From Muribaculaceae bacterium (GTDB lineage Bacteria > Bacteroidota > Bacteroidia > Bacteroidales > Muribaculaceae): a DNA stretch of 64,000 nt. A program made the translations under genes and the position numbers. The stretch lies in assembly GCA_022508985.1 (NCBI GenBank), contig JAFLUA010000003.1, positions 124,001 through 188,000 of the forward strand. The letters are read 5' to 3'. Positions 36,335-45,708 of this stretch are shown one piece after another (position 1 is the first letter of the stretch; each line of letters opens with the position of its first letter). The notes beneath the pieces are model-generated. The model made no database searches and was not told the origin of the DNA. It saw only the letters and a list, made by a program, of their open reading frames with translations.

Positions 36335-37453
36335 TTATTTAGAGGGAAGAGTATAGCGACCACCCGGTAGGGCGATTATATAATCATCAATTTCCATTTC
36401 AAAGAGCAGAGCGCTAAGTTGTGCAAATGGCATGTCGAGAGCCACACACAAGTCGTTGATAGTTGCTTCGGGGTGCTTGGCGAGCTGATTGAGAACGGCG
36501 GCGCATTGCGGCGGTATTTCAAATTTCAACTCCGATTGGTCGCCGCTTTTGGGTCTTACGGTCCATTGCATCGCTCTTATAAGGTCGCCGGCATCACGTA
36601 TTATCGAAGCCCTATTTGAGGCGATCAGTTCGTTACAACCACGGCTATAAGTGTCGTTAATTCTCCCGGGGACGGCCATCACCTCGCGATTATACTCTCC
36701 GGCGAGCCGCGCCGTGGTCATAGCTCCTCCCTTAAGATCGCTTTCCACAACGACTGTTACATCGGAAAGAGCTGCCACAAGACGGTTGCGCGCCAAAAAA
36801 TTACCGCGATGGATATGGTCGCTCGTGCGATATTCACTGGCGACAAAACCGCCTGAAGCTATTATCTTACGCGCATCTTGCCGATGGTCGGCCGGGTATA
36901 TAGTGTTGAGGCCATGAGCCAATATCGCTGCCGTAGCCACACCATTGTCGAGTGCCGCACGATGTGCTGCTATATCTATGCCATAGGCAAGGCCGCTTAT
37001 TACCAATATGTTATCGACTGCTTGTGCGAGGTCGGCTACAAGTCGCCGCGTAAAATCGGCTCCATAGGAAGTGCTATGACGAGTACCAACAATAGCAATA
37101 CATCTCGGCAACGACGCTGCCGTCACATCGCCGGCAAGATAGAGCATCGCCGGAGCATCATCACACTCGGCAAGCCGTTGGGGGTATTCTTCTGACGTGT
37201 AATAAATAGCCCTCACTTTCGACGATGATACGAAGTCAAGTTCGCGTCGCGCAAATTCGAGAGCCTCGTTGCGTTTAGAATCGTCGAAGAATGAGGCTTT
37301 TACGCCGCATTGTGCAGCCAATGTAGTCGCCGGTTTAACAAAGAAATCGACAGGCGAAATTCCGAGTTCGCCGAAATGCCGTGCCGTACCGAGATTGATA
37401 TTTCTATATCCGGCAAACGCTATTTCATATAGCAATTCGTCGCTTTGATTCAT
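36335..37453 (-). CDS. dprA: DNA-processing protein DprA
   Basis: 372 residues. DprA loads RecA onto incoming single-stranded DNA in natural transformation, and is also kept in non-transformable bacteria. The Rossmann-like core carries IAIVGTRHSTSYGADFT, LVISGLAYGIDIAAHRAAL, the NRLVAALSD and GSLNT-like (KGGAMTTARLAGE) motifs, and VPGRINDTYSRGCNELI. A C-terminal winged-helix DML1-like domain ends GRYTLPSK. It overlaps the upstream thioesterase stop as ATGA. Confidence 0.94.
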   Translation of the reverse strand: MNQSDELLYEIAFAGYRNINLGTARHFGELGISPVDFFVKPATTLAAQCGVKASFFDDSKRNEALEFARRELDFVSSSKVRAIYYTSEEYPQRLAECDDAPAMLYLAGDVTAASLPRCIAIVGTRHSTSYGADFTRRLVADLAQAVDNILVISGLAYGIDIAAHRAALDNGVATAAILAHGLNTIYPADHRQDARKIIASGGFVASEYRTSDHIHRGNFLARNRLVAALSDVTVVVESDLKGGAMTTARLAGEYNREVMAVPGRINDTYSRGCNELIASNRASIIRDAGDLIRAMQWTVRPKSGDQSELKFEIPPQCAAVLNQLAKHPEATINDLCVALDMPFAQLSALLFEMEIDDYIIALPGGRYTLPSK

Positions 37454-37854
37454 GCCAGATATTCCTTAAACGCTTCTGCTAATTTTTCGCCTCGCGAGAG
37501 ACGTCCGTTTTCAAAAGATACTATTTCCACTATGGCCTTAACCACGCTTTCACCGCTCGGGGTATAGATATCTTGTTGGAAAACAAATACCGGGCCTCGA
37601 CGACTAAGCGCGAGCTTGCTCACCATCGTATCGCCAAGCCCCAAAGAACGCAGATAGCGTATTTCTATGCGGCTGACAACAGGGTCAAGACCAAGCCGAT
37701 GCATTTCTTTGAACGACAATCCGGCTTGCTCGCAGAACTCGTGACGCGTGTGCTCGAGGTAATGCAGATAGTTGGCATTATTAACAATCCCTTCCGCATC
37801 GACTTCGTAATCGCGCACCTTTATGGGTAATTCAAAGATATATATATCGTTCAT
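37450..37854 (-). CDS. Acyl-CoA thioesterase, YbgC-like 4HBT family
   Basis: 134 residues with a hotdog fold. The signature YEVDAEGIVNNANYLHYLEHTRHEF corresponds to the 4HBT active-site helix (in E. coli YbgC, D-x-x-G-V-V-Y-H-x-x-Y); here the equivalent catalytic Asp is seen in the same place. Substrates are acyl-CoA thioesters. It is the first gene of the dprA operon and overlaps dprA by four bases. Confidence 0.88.
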   Translation of the reverse strand: MNDIYIFELPIKVRDYEVDAEGIVNNANYLHYLEHTRHEFCEQAGLSFKEMHRLGLDPVVSRIEIRYLRSLGLGDTMVSKLALSRRGPVFVFQQDIYTPSGESVVKAIVEIVSFENGRLSRGEKLAEAFKEYLA

Positions 37855-38074
37855 AGTGGCTTAATCGTTTAGCAAAGATAGTAATATTATGATAAAAATC
37901 AAAAAAACGCAATCGCCATCGCTATTTTTGGGAATATCACTAATCTCAAAGAACTATTTTGATTTTTTAGTGGACAATCGCAAATTTAGGTAATTTTACT
38001 TCAGGGGCTTTTGATACAGTGGTAAATCCTTCAATAAATTTTATCTTGTATCGCATAATGCGACAAGTGGGTTA

Positions 38075-38082
38075 TAATTTTG
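38075..38082 (+). promoter_or_regulatory. Candidate -7 element before the interrupted repeat gene
   Basis: TAATTTTG lies about 30 bases upstream of the ATG at 38113. No well-spaced TTG was seen. Confidence 0.3.
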
Positions 38083-38112
38083 TGCCATAAACCAATTAAA
38101 ACCTATAAGTTT

Positions 38113-38427
38113 ATGGAAGCTATAACATCAAACGAGTTTTTAAACTCTGTACTTGAAGCTGAGGCATGGAAGGAGTTATCCGGGAAGGCTGCATTTACCG
38201 TGGAAATGTTTGAAAAGTATGCCGACAAGTTAGACTGGGAGGAAATAAGTCGTAACGACGACATTTGCTGAACCTATGAGGGTTTGCGGAAATTCGCGCA
38301 CAAACTTGATTGGGAATCATTCTCGTCAAACTGTCCCGACTGCCTAATATGCGAAACCGCACTCGAAAAGATTAGTCTAATCATCAGAAATCGAGATAGG
38401 GTTGATGCAAAAAAAATTCCGCATTGA
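38113..38427 (+). pseudogene. Small W-x-KLDW repeat protein interrupted by an in-frame TGA
   Basis: From ATG 38113 the frame encodes 52 residues ending SRNDDIC, then TGA at 38269-38271, then 51 more codons in the same frame to the stop at 38425-38427. Both halves carry the same motif: EKYADKLDWEEISRNDDIC before and RKFAHKLDWESFSSNCPDC after the TGA. In related repeats a Trp (TGG) often follows the acidic loop, so a TGG-to-TGA change is the simplest reading. I do not know the function of this family. Probably broken, though the first half could still be made. Confidence 0.6.
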
Positions 38428-38456
38428 ACGCTCTTGTTGGAGTTGCTCAATGCGGA
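38418..38456 (-). terminator. recA terminator
   Basis: TCCGCATTGA and TCAATGCGGA form a 10-bp stem; reading leftward it is followed by an unbroken T-run (the A-run at 38409-38416). It overlaps the last codons of the interrupted repeat gene. Confidence 0.8.
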
Positions 38457-38480
38457 GAAACTTATGGAACAAAAAACTTT

Positions 38481-39638
38481 TTACAAGTCTTCTTCGATTG
38501 TGAATTCGTCGTCGTTGAAGTCGTCTAAATCGTCATCGTTTACAACTTCGCTTTTAGCTTTCGGTGCTACTGATGGTGTCGGCTTTGAGACGCTCAAAAC
38601 TTTGTCATTACCACGCAGGGCATCCATTATCGCTTGCTCGAGCTCTTCGGCCAATTCAGGATTATCGGCTATCACACCTTTAGCAGCGTCGCGTCCCTGT
38701 GCCAGTTTGCTACCGTTGTAGCTAAACCATGAACCGCTCTTGTTTATGATGTCGAGTTCGACGCCGAGGTCAAGGATTTCGCCCGATTTCGATATGCCTT
38801 CTCCAAACATAATGTCGAATTCAGCGCGTTTGAATGGGGGCGCCACTTTGTTCTTTACGACTTTTATGATAGCTCGTTTGCCTATTACATCATCACCATC
38901 TTTAATCTGCCCGCGAGGACGGATATCGATACGCACCGATGCATAGAATTTAAGGGCGTTGCCTCCTGTTGTTGTTTCGGAAGGACCAAACATCTGTCCA
39001 ATCTTTTCACGCAATTGGTTGATGAAAATGCACGTTGTGTTGGTTCGTGCTATCGTGCCGGTAAGTTTACGCATAGCCTGCGACATCAGTCGAGCCTGGA
39101 GGCCCATATTGCGGTCGCCCATTTCGCCCTCTATTTCGCTCTTAGGTGTGAGAGCGGCAACAGAATCGACTACTACAATGTCGACAGCTGCCGAGCGGAT
39201 CAGTTGCTCTGCTATTTCGAGCGCCTGCTCACCATTATCGGGCTGCGAGATGAGCAAGTTGTTAATGTCGACGCCAAGCTGTTGTGCATAGAAGCGGTCG
39301 AATGCGTGCTCTGCGTCAATCATGGCTGCTATGCCGCCACGCTTCTGTGCTTCGGCTATAGCGTGTATTGCCAATGTTGTTTTACCCGATGATTCCGGGC
39401 CATAGATTTCGATTATTCTACCGCGAGGATAACCGCCAACGCCAAGTGCGTAGTTAAGGCCGATTGAGCCGGTGGGTATTACCTCGATATTTTCAATAAC
39501 GTCGTCGCCCATTTTCATGATGGCACCGCGTCCGTATGACTTTTCGATGCGGCTCATCGCTTGTGCGAGTGCCTCGAGGCGCGCCGATTGGGGGTCTTTT
39601 TCAGCCCCTGCTTTTTTGCCGATTTCTTTTTTTGCCAT
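38481..39638 (-). CDS. recA: Recombinase RecA
   Basis: 385 residues with Walker [27 protein letters not shown], Walker [21 protein letters not shown], the L1/L2 loops ([40 protein letters not shown]) and an acidic tail ([18 protein letters not shown]). It catalyses homologous strand exchange and LexA cleavage in the SOS response. A -7 box (TAACTTTG on the minus strand, 39677-39670) stands upstream. Confidence 0.98.
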   Translation of the reverse strand: MAKKEIGKKAGAEKDPQSARLEALAQAMSRIEKSYGRGAIMKMGDDVIENIEVIPTGSIGLNYALGVGGYPRGRIIEIYGPESSGKTTLAIHAIAEAQKRGGIAAMIDAEHAFDRFYAQQLGVDINNLLISQPDNGEQALEIAEQLIRSAAVDIVVVDSVAALTPKSEIEGEMGDRNMGLQARLMSQAMRKLTGTIARTNTTCIFINQLREKIGQMFGPSETTTGGNALKFYASVRIDIRPRGQIKDGDDVIGKRAIIKVVKNKVAPPFKRAEFDIMFGEGISKSGEILDLGVELDIINKSGSWFSYNGSKLAQGRDAAKGVIADNPELAEELEQAIMDALRGNDKVLSVSKPTPSVAPKAKSEVVNDDDLDDFNDDEFTIEEDL

Positions 39639-39669
39639 AATTCTATGTAGTTTATTTTGTTTTCCGATG

Positions 39670-39677
39670 CAAAGTTA
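39670..39677 (-). promoter_or_regulatory. Candidate -7 element for recA
   Basis: Minus-strand TAACTTTG about 30 bases before the recA start. The nearest upstream TTG is only 14 bases away, so the -33 box is uncertain. Confidence 0.4.
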
Positions 39678-39826
39678 AAGGCTCTTCGGTGCAACTTTTC
39701 TGCACACCTATGTTAAATAATATTTTTGCGACTTATTTTTTGAACTAATACGCGCACTGTGTGTTATAAATGCAAAAGCAAGATTACTTTTTCCATTGCA
39801 TAAATGTGATAATTGATTGGTTTATT

Positions 39827-39863
39827 CCAAAGAGGCGGCGCTGAGATAGCGTTGCCTCTTTGG
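39827..39863 (-). terminator. Terminator of the tyrS-DUF2007 unit
   Basis: CCAAAGAGGC and GCCTCTTTGG form a 10-bp stem immediately after the DUF2007 stop codon. Confidence 0.7.
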
Positions 39864-40085
39864 TTAATCAACTATTTTTTCATCAGTATTAGAGCTGAGA
39901 ACCTTTAACGCTCGTTCGATATCTTCGTTTCGCACATACAAGTTAATCGGTGCCCAGGTGGCTCCGGCCCCATAAAGCGTTGCCATAGTGTTGGGCTCTA
40001 CCCACGCAGCGATTTCGTTAGCCGCAAGCCTTGCTTTAGCCAAAAAAGCGTCGGGCTCGTTACTGAATTGTGCTACAATTTCCAT
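39864..40085 (-). CDS. DUF2007 small protein
   Basis: 73 residues matching DUF2007 (putative signal-transducing protein): FSNEPDAFLAKARLAANEIAAWVE, followed by INLYVRNEDIERALKVL. The function is not established. Its ATG directly follows the tyrS stop codon (TAAATG on the minus strand), so it is almost certainly translated from the tyrS transcript. Confidence 0.8.
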   Translation of the reverse strand: MEIVAQFSNEPDAFLAKARLAANEIAAWVEPNTMATLYGAGATWAPINLYVRNEDIERALKVLSSNTDEKIVD

Positions 40086-41378
40086 TTACTTCACGATTAG
40101 CAAGAAGTATTGCTTTTTACCCTTTTGGACAATAATATATCTGTCGTTAAGTAGCATGTCGGCCGAAGCCACTGCTTGCGGGTCGCTGATTTTCTCCTTG
40201 TTTATCGAGAAGCCACCTCCTTGTACGAGCTTTCTCATCTCTGCTTTCGATGGGAAGATGGCGGCTTTTTCGGTGAGAAGATCGGCAAGGCGTATGCCCG
40301 ATTCAATGTCGTCGCGCGACACCTCAAATGTAGGTACGCCCTCGAAGACGTCGAGCAGTGTTTTTTCGTCAATGTTGTGGAGCGTTTCGGCGGCCTTGTT
40401 GCTGAATAATATCTGAGATGCTTCAAGGGCAGCTTCAAAGTCGGCAGCACTATGAACCATAGTAGTAACCTCCTGTGCAAGGCGACGCTGCAAAGGACGA
40501 CGACCGGGGTCGGCTTTATGCTCTTCGATGAGTGCCTCAACCTCTTCCTGTGTTAATTCCGTGAAGATTTTAATATATTTTTCAGCATCTTCGTCGCTTA
40601 CGTTAAGCCAGAATTGATAGAACTTATAAGGCGAAGTGCGAGCCGGGTCAAGCCACACGTTTCCACCTTCGGTTTTTCCGAATTTCGTTCCGTCGGCCTT
40701 TGTTATGAGCGGGCATGTAATAGCGAAAGCCTCTCCGCCGACCGTACGACGAATAAGCTCGGTGCCCGTGGTGATATTTCCCCACTGGTCGCTACCACCT
40801 ATTTGGAATTTACAGCCTTTATCGCGATAGAGGGTGAGGAAGTCGTAGCCTTGTACCAACTGGTAGCTAAACTCTGTAAACGACATTCCTTGCTGAGAAT
40901 CGCCCGACAATCGTTTCTTAACAGAATCTTTAGCCATCATATAGTTGACGGTGATGAGCTTTCCAACGTCGCGTATAAAATCGAGAAATGAAAACTCTTT
41001 CATCCAATCGTAGTTATTAACCAAGATGGCGGCATTGGGGGCGTCAGATTCAAAATCGAGGAATTTTGCCAACTGTTTTTTTATCGCCTCCTGATTGTGG
41101 CGCAATGTGGGCTCATCAAGGAGCTTGCGTTCTTGACTCTTCATCGACGGGTCGCCTATCATGCCGGTAGCACCGCCTACAAGAGCTATGGGCTTATGGC
41201 CCGAGCGTTGAAAATGCTTGAGCATCATAACGCCCACAAGATGCCCTATATGAAGGCTATCGGCAGTAGGGTCTATACCGAGATAGCCCGTTGCCATTCC
41301 CTTTTTTAATTCTTCTTCAGCGCCAGGCATAACGGTGTGAATCATGCCGCGCCAATTCAGTTCTTTTATAAAGTCCAT
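40086..41378 (-). CDS. tyrS: Tyrosyl-tRNA synthetase
   Basis: 430 residues, the bacterial TyrRS length. It charges tRNA-Tyr. The class I signature HIGH appears in [17 protein letters not shown], the KMSKS equivalent as KFGKTE, and tyrosine-site segments in [12 protein letters not shown] and [15 protein letters not shown]-terminal S4 domain ([18 protein letters not shown]) ends FLLIVK. A -7 box TAACTTTG is visible upstream at 41424-41417. Confidence 0.97.
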   Translation of the reverse strand: MDFIKELNWRGMIHTVMPGAEEELKKGMATGYLGIDPTADSLHIGHLVGVMMLKHFQRSGHKPIALVGGATGMIGDPSMKSQERKLLDEPTLRHNQEAIKKQLAKFLDFESDAPNAAILVNNYDWMKEFSFLDFIRDVGKLITVNYMMAKDSVKKRLSGDSQQGMSFTEFSYQLVQGYDFLTLYRDKGCKFQIGGSDQWGNITTGTELIRRTVGGEAFAITCPLITKADGTKFGKTEGGNVWLDPARTSPYKFYQFWLNVSDEDAEKYIKIFTELTQEEVEALIEEHKADPGRRPLQRRLAQEVTTMVHSAADFEAALEASQILFSNKAAETLHNIDEKTLLDVFEGVPTFEVSRDDIESGIRLADLLTEKAAIFPSKAEMRKLVQGGGFSINKEKISDPQAVASADMLLNDRYIIVQKGKKQYFLLIVK

Positions 41379-41416
41379 AATATTTTATGCGATTACTAAA
41401 TTCACGTTAATGACAA

Positions 41417-41424
41417 CAAAGTTA
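41417..41424 (-). promoter_or_regulatory. Candidate -7 element for tyrS
   Basis: Minus-strand TAACTTTG about 40 bases before the tyrS start. No well-spaced TTG found. Confidence 0.4.
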
Positions 41425-41558
41425 CAAAAAAATCTCATTGAATATATTACGGTTGCCACTTATTGTATAATATAATCGCAAAGGAGCTTAAAGGTAGTTG
41501 CTGACAAATGCACTAAACATGAAACGGATTGCACGCGCAGGCGCATGCAAATAAAAAA

Positions 41559-41584
41559 GAGGGTGCCCAGCTTGAGACACCCTC
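41559..41584 (-). terminator. Terminator after the long DUF6562-like lipoprotein gene
   Basis: GAGGGTG and CACCCTC form a stem around a 12-base loop, flanked on the left by an A-run that reads as a T-run on the minus strand. It resembles the hairpins at 5501 and 58754. Confidence 0.7.
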
Positions 41585-41606
41585 CCGAAAGATTTATTTT
41601 ACACAA

Positions 41607-44282
41607 TCAATCGCGCGTTTTCTTTGCTAATGTATATTGTTCGCCATCAATGGTAACGGGTGTATTGTCTACATCAACGGTGAAATCATAGTCTTTAGTA
41701 AGAGCTTCGCCATTAGTCGTACAATTGGTGAATGTATACGATGCGGTAGCGACTTTCAATGCAATTTCATTGTGGTCTTTCACCTCGCCTGTGATGTTAA
41801 GTTCGCAGCCGGTGAGAACAGAGGTGCCGCGAAGGCCGAGGCCGCCTTCTTTGGCAGCGTTGGTAGAGAATTTACATTCGGTAAACGTAAGTTCAACCTG
41901 ACCGTTAATCGGAGAATAACCTTCGAACTCGCAATTTTCAAAGCTTGCCTTTGCGGGGTTTTCGCCTAAGTGGAGAGCCCTGCATCCTTCTTTTGTTGCT
42001 ATAAACTTGCAACGGGTGAAAGTTACGTCGGAGTGCAAGTAGTAGTTATATAGACCGTCGCCGGAGTCGCCCTTGAACACACAGTCAACAAAATTTCCTG
42101 CGAGGAAACGGTTGCCTGTCGATGTAGTATTGTTAAAGATCGCATTCTTAATCGTTGTAGTACCATCGAACGACAGTTGATTGGCGGCACCCTTAAATTC
42201 AGCTCCTTGAGCATCGATAGTAACATCGGTAGCTGTGAAGGCCGTTTTTGTGTTATATTTAAAAGCGTCGTAAGTGCCGGGTACAAGTTTAATTTCGGTA
42301 ACGCCAGCTGCTACAGCTTCTTCGATATAAGAAAGATCGGGCACTGTCCACTCCGAAGCTTCCGGGTCGAGAACGGTGATGGTAACATTGTTTACATAGT
42401 TGTTGTCGGTGTTAGCCGAGTCTTCTTGAGTAGTAGGAACCAAATTTTTGAAACGATCGGCATTTGTTTGATCGTTTTTGCCAACAGCGTAATAGTTGTA
42501 ACCGGTAACACCAATCAAAGCGCCATAAGTGTCGGCGTATGAGGCTTCTGTGCCATATTTTTTGCTCCAATCGCCCACAATATTGGTATTGCTTACCGTA
42601 CAGTTCTTGATAAAAGTATTCTCTTCAGGACTCTTCATGCCCATAAATTTACCCACGATGCCACCAACATGACGGAAGCCGCGAACGGTAGCATTTTCAA
42701 CAGAGCAATCGCTTACGTGTGTTGTGCATTCTCCTATCATACCGATGAGAGCTCCAACGTCGTTACCTTCGTCATAGCTGCCGCTCTTGTCGATAGGAAC
42801 AACTACGATATTTGCATTGGTTACGTGGCAGTTTTCAACAGGGCCGTAGATTCTACCAACCAAAGCACCGGCATGGCCGTATGCCTTAACGTCGGCATTG
42901 AATATCTTAACGTTCTTTATTGTGCCGCCGGCAGTCGTTACCGAGCCGAAAAGGCCGCCGTAATTAAGGCCTTCACGAGCTACTTTCAAGTTGTAGATAG
43001 TGTGATTGCCGCCGTCGAAGGTGCCGTTAAAGTCACCGTTGACACCACCAATGGGATCCCAGCTTTCATTACCCAGGTCGATATCTTGTGTTAATTTTAC
43101 AACGGTGTTAGCGAATGTTTTCTTAACAACAGTATTTTTAGCACCATATGTTACGTCGTTGCCCTCTGCATCTTTCACGTTTGCGTCGGAGCCTTTAACA
43201 GTATTAGTCAACCAGGTGAGACCGGCTTTGTTAGAGATGTAGAATGTAGGTTTAGCCTCATCACCGGCAGCGGGGTCGTAAGAAACACCGTCGGCAATAG
43301 TTTTGAAGTCGGGAGATGTGTAGTCGCCGCTATATTCAGGATCGATAACAATTACCCATTTCTGCTCGGTTGTAATAAACGATCCAAGAATGTTGGTACG
43401 CCAGTTGCGTTGTACGGGAACATTGGTCAAGCCTTGCATGATAAAGATTTCTTTATCGTCGGCTGTTTTAAGAGTGAACGCAACTTGGTCGAGGGTTGCT
43501 TTGTCGGCCGATGCCAGAATGTAGCTCATCGACATATAGGCATAAGTCTCGGGTTCAATTTTTCCTGTTTCTGGATTCTTAACGTTAACAGTCAATGTCT
43601 CGTAAGCTTCGGGGTCGTCGCCGACCTTAACCAAAGCGGGTATTGTAGCAAAGTTGTAAGCGACAGTAGCTTCGCCGCTTGCCTCACCGGTGAGAAGGTT
43701 GAGTGTGTTGGGGGCGTTGTTGATAACAACCTTTGATGTCTGAATTTCAAAGCCTAATTTCAACGAAGCCTCATAGTCTTCTTCGGTAGCGCCGAGGTTG
43801 ATTTGTGCGAACGGACGACGGAGTGTCGAGCTAAGTGTTTGGCCCGATACGGTGAATGTTTCAACACTGTAGAAAGCGTCGCGTGTTTCGTCGTTGTTGT
43901 CGCCGGTGTAGTCGACTGTTACGGCCTTAAGATCGGCAGTGTTGTAGACTGTCGTATTGCTGTTTTGAGCCCAAAAAGCAATCTTATAAGTTTGGCCTTT
44001 AACAAGACGGAGTGTCAACTCATAGGGGAATGTAACGTTGTCGAGTTGAACACGGCTAAAAGAGCTGAGGGCATTGCCGTCGGCGTCATACACTTGATAA
44101 ACAAGAGTGTTGGCACCGCTGCCATCGCTGATAACGCGTGAATTTACAGCGTTTTCAATACCAACAGAGAAAGATACGGAATTCTCATCCCCGGTCGTAG
44201 ACATTTCGGGAAGGTCTTCCGAACACGATGTTGCAAGAAGCATAGCTGCTAATGCAAATAATCCGAAAATTTTTCTTTTCAT
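41607..44282 (-). CDS. Large DUF6562-like surface lipoprotein with GLUG/beta-helix region
   Basis: 891 residues with a lipoprotein signal (LAAMLLATSC). The first 330 residues resemble DUF6562/fimbrillin-type proteins, including the RNWRTNILGSF motif and IDPEYSGDY. A GLUG-type region follows (WDPIGGVNGDFNGTFDGGNHTI, NYGGLFGSVTTAGG, GALVGRIYGPVENCHV) and then a right-handed beta-helix with repeated Cys/Asn-rich turns. Such proteins may form tips or shafts of fimbriae-like structures or bind glycans; both are inference. It is probably cotranscribed with the 359-residue lipoprotein upstream. Confidence 0.8.
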   Translation of the reverse strand: MKRKIFGLFALAAMLLATSCSEDLPEMSTTGDENSVSFSVGIENAVNSRVISDGSGANTLVYQVYDADGNALSSFSRVQLDNVTFPYELTLRLVKGQTYKIAFWAQNSNTTVYNTADLKAVTVDYTGDNNDETRDAFYSVETFTVSGQTLSSTLRRPFAQINLGATEEDYEASLKLGFEIQTSKVVINNAPNTLNLLTGEASGEATVAYNFATIPALVKVGDDPEAYETLTVNVKNPETGKIEPETYAYMSMSYILASADKATLDQVAFTLKTADDKEIFIMQGLTNVPVQRNWRTNILGSFITTEQKWVIVIDPEYSGDYTSPDFKTIADGVSYDPAAGDEAKPTFYISNKAGLTWLTNTVKGSDANVKDAEGNDVTYGAKNTVVKKTFANTVVKLTQDIDLGNESWDPIGGVNGDFNGTFDGGNHTIYNLKVAREGLNYGGLFGSVTTAGGTIKNVKIFNADVKAYGHAGALVGRIYGPVENCHVTNANIVVVPIDKSGSYDEGNDVGALIGMIGECTTHVSDCSVENATVRGFRHVGGIVGKFMGMKSPEENTFIKNCTVSNTNIVGDWSKKYGTEASYADTYGALIGVTGYNYYAVGKNDQTNADRFKNLVPTTQEDSANTDNNYVNNVTITVLDPEASEWTVPDLSYIEEAVAAGVTEIKLVPGTYDAFKYNTKTAFTATDVTIDAQGAEFKGAANQLSFDGTTTIKNAIFNNTTSTGNRFLAGNFVDCVFKGDSGDGLYNYYLHSDVTFTRCKFIATKEGCRALHLGENPAKASFENCEFEGYSPINGQVELTFTECKFSTNAAKEGGLGLRGTSVLTGCELNITGEVKDHNEIALKVATASYTFTNCTTNGEALTKDYDFTVDVDNTPVTIDGEQYTLAKKTRD

Positions 44283-44319
44283 ACTTTGTTGTTTTTAATG
44301 ATTATTATTGATTTAGAAT

Positions 44320-45399
44320 TTACATAAAAAGGTTGAAATCGCCATCGTAGTCGGGGTCGATGCCTGTGCCGCCATTAGCTTGAGTCATTAGGAAAGAACC
44401 TAAGATAATAGTATGGTAGCTGCGTCGAAGCGGTACTTCAATAGGCTCTGTGAGCGACACTTGCACACCTTCGGCACTATATAGCGCTATCTGTATCGTT
44501 ACCGCCGTCTGCGAGCCGTTGACAAAGACATAGTCAAAGCCGAGCGAAGCATCATCGTCGGAGATGCGAGAGAGCTTAGAGCGGAAGAAAACGCCCGTTT
44601 TCGAGTCGACAGGTTTGTCGGTAAACATGCTATACGCGCATGGCATATATCCGACGTAGGAAAATACTACTTCGTAATCATCGAGGGCTACGCGACTTTC
44701 GGCCGTTGAAGCCGATTGTGTATCATTGTTATCCTCGTTGCCGCTCCTGGCCATACGCGATGCTTCTTTTTCGAAGAACTCTCGAAGGTCGTTGGTGATA
44801 AATTCAAATTTTGCCAATGGCCGCGCCATATCTATGGTCGCGCCTACCGGTTCGTGGAGCTCGATAGTAGCTTCTAAAGTAACGTCGACCCAGCCCCTGA
44901 AAGCATCGCGATAATCGGTGTTGGGCGCATGAGCACCATCGAGCGTTATTTCTCCATAGTTGCCGGTATTGTAGAATTTTTGTGTATCGGAAAATTCGCT
45001 TAAATCGGCCCATACCATAATCCTATAGCTGCCGGGCGCGAGCTCGAGCGTGGTTGTGCAATCATAACCATTGCTTACTTCGCGAGTGAATACAAACTCA
45101 TCGCTATACTCTTTCAGTGGGGTGCCGTCGACAATTGGAAAGGCTCGAAGAATATAGCGCATAACGCCATAATCACGAATACCTCGCGACTCCGGCACAA
45201 CGATGGCACTACTTTCCTTGTCTGCATGGTTGTATACCATTTGCGGCAAATCGGTGTCAAACCTAAGTGTCAAAGCCACCGGCTCAGTATCGTAGCACTT
45301 TGGCCATTCATGCACATGGCAAGAGCTTAGAAACACCACCACAAACAGGGCTACAAGGCCTTTTTGCCGACTAATGCCATACTTTGATAAAAGACACAA
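44320..45399 (-). CDS. DUF6562-like (FimB/Mfa2-like) lipoprotein
   Basis: 359 residues with a lipoprotein signal (VVVFLSSCHVHEW). The C-terminal segment RRSYHTIILGSFLMTQ and GIDPDYDGDF match the equivalent part of the larger lipoprotein downstream, so they share the same domain. The SCHVHEWP start also resembles Mfa2/FimB-type fimbrial anchors. It is 37 bases upstream of the large lipoprotein gene and probably cotranscribed. A candidate promoter stands near 45610. The family assignment is from motif memory and moderately sure. Confidence 0.72.
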   Translation of the reverse strand: MCLLSKYGISRQKGLVALFVVVFLSSCHVHEWPKCYDTEPVALTLRFDTDLPQMVYNHADKESSAIVVPESRGIRDYGVMRYILRAFPIVDGTPLKEYSDEFVFTREVSNGYDCTTTLELAPGSYRIMVWADLSEFSDTQKFYNTGNYGEITLDGAHAPNTDYRDAFRGWVDVTLEATIELHEPVGATIDMARPLAKFEFITNDLREFFEKEASRMARSGNEDNNDTQSASTAESRVALDDYEVVFSYVGYMPCAYSMFTDKPVDSKTGVFFRSKLSRISDDDASLGFDYVFVNGSQTAVTIQIALYSAEGVQVSLTEPIEVPLRRSYHTIILGSFLMTQANGGTGIDPDYDGDFNLFM

Positions 45400-45708
45400 T
45401 AAGCCAGTCTCGCGACAGCTAAGCCACGAGCCACAGCATTTGTATATAAATGTTGCTTTAATAGCTATAATGTGTATTTAAGTTTTCTACAGTTTTCTAT
45501 AGCAATATAAATATACTTGTTTCAACACAAAAAAAGTATATTTAGGAGAGTGAATTCAAGGCTAAAGAAGTACTCCATAGCAACGCTCTTTCGTTTAGAT
45601 TGCAAAAATAGATATAAAAGTTACTTCAACTTGGGCTGTTAATAAATTATTAAATACTTTTAGAGTATTTTAACACAGAAACTCCCGTCCCTGTCCCGGT
45701 ACAAGCAA
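45400..45708. other. Intergenic region upstream of the fimbrillin-like pair
   Basis: Contains the candidate promoter at 45603-45629, a 10-bp inverted repeat (AAATATACTT at 45509, AAGTATATTT ending 45543) that would lie in the leader of the minus-strand transcript, and a short hairpin near 45652-45670 that may end cdd transcription. No gene was seen. Confidence 0.5.
45603..45629 (-). promoter_or_regulatory. Candidate promoter for the DUF6562-like pair
   Basis: Minus-strand TATTTTTG at 45610-45603 with TTG at 45629-45627, spacer 16 bases. This leaves a leader of about 190 bases. Confidence 0.4.

Noticed and set aside
38269-38271. TGA as selenocysteine or a recoded Trp codon
   Set aside because: Both halves align to the same repeat, no SECIS-like stem was seen just after the TGA, and other genes end at TGA normally, so a nonsense change is simpler.
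45400-45708. Invertible promoter flanked by inverted repeats upstream of the fimbrillin-like operon
   Set aside because: The two repeats near the promoter differ in sequence (AAATATACTT and AAATACT) and no invertase-type pair flanking the promoter was found.
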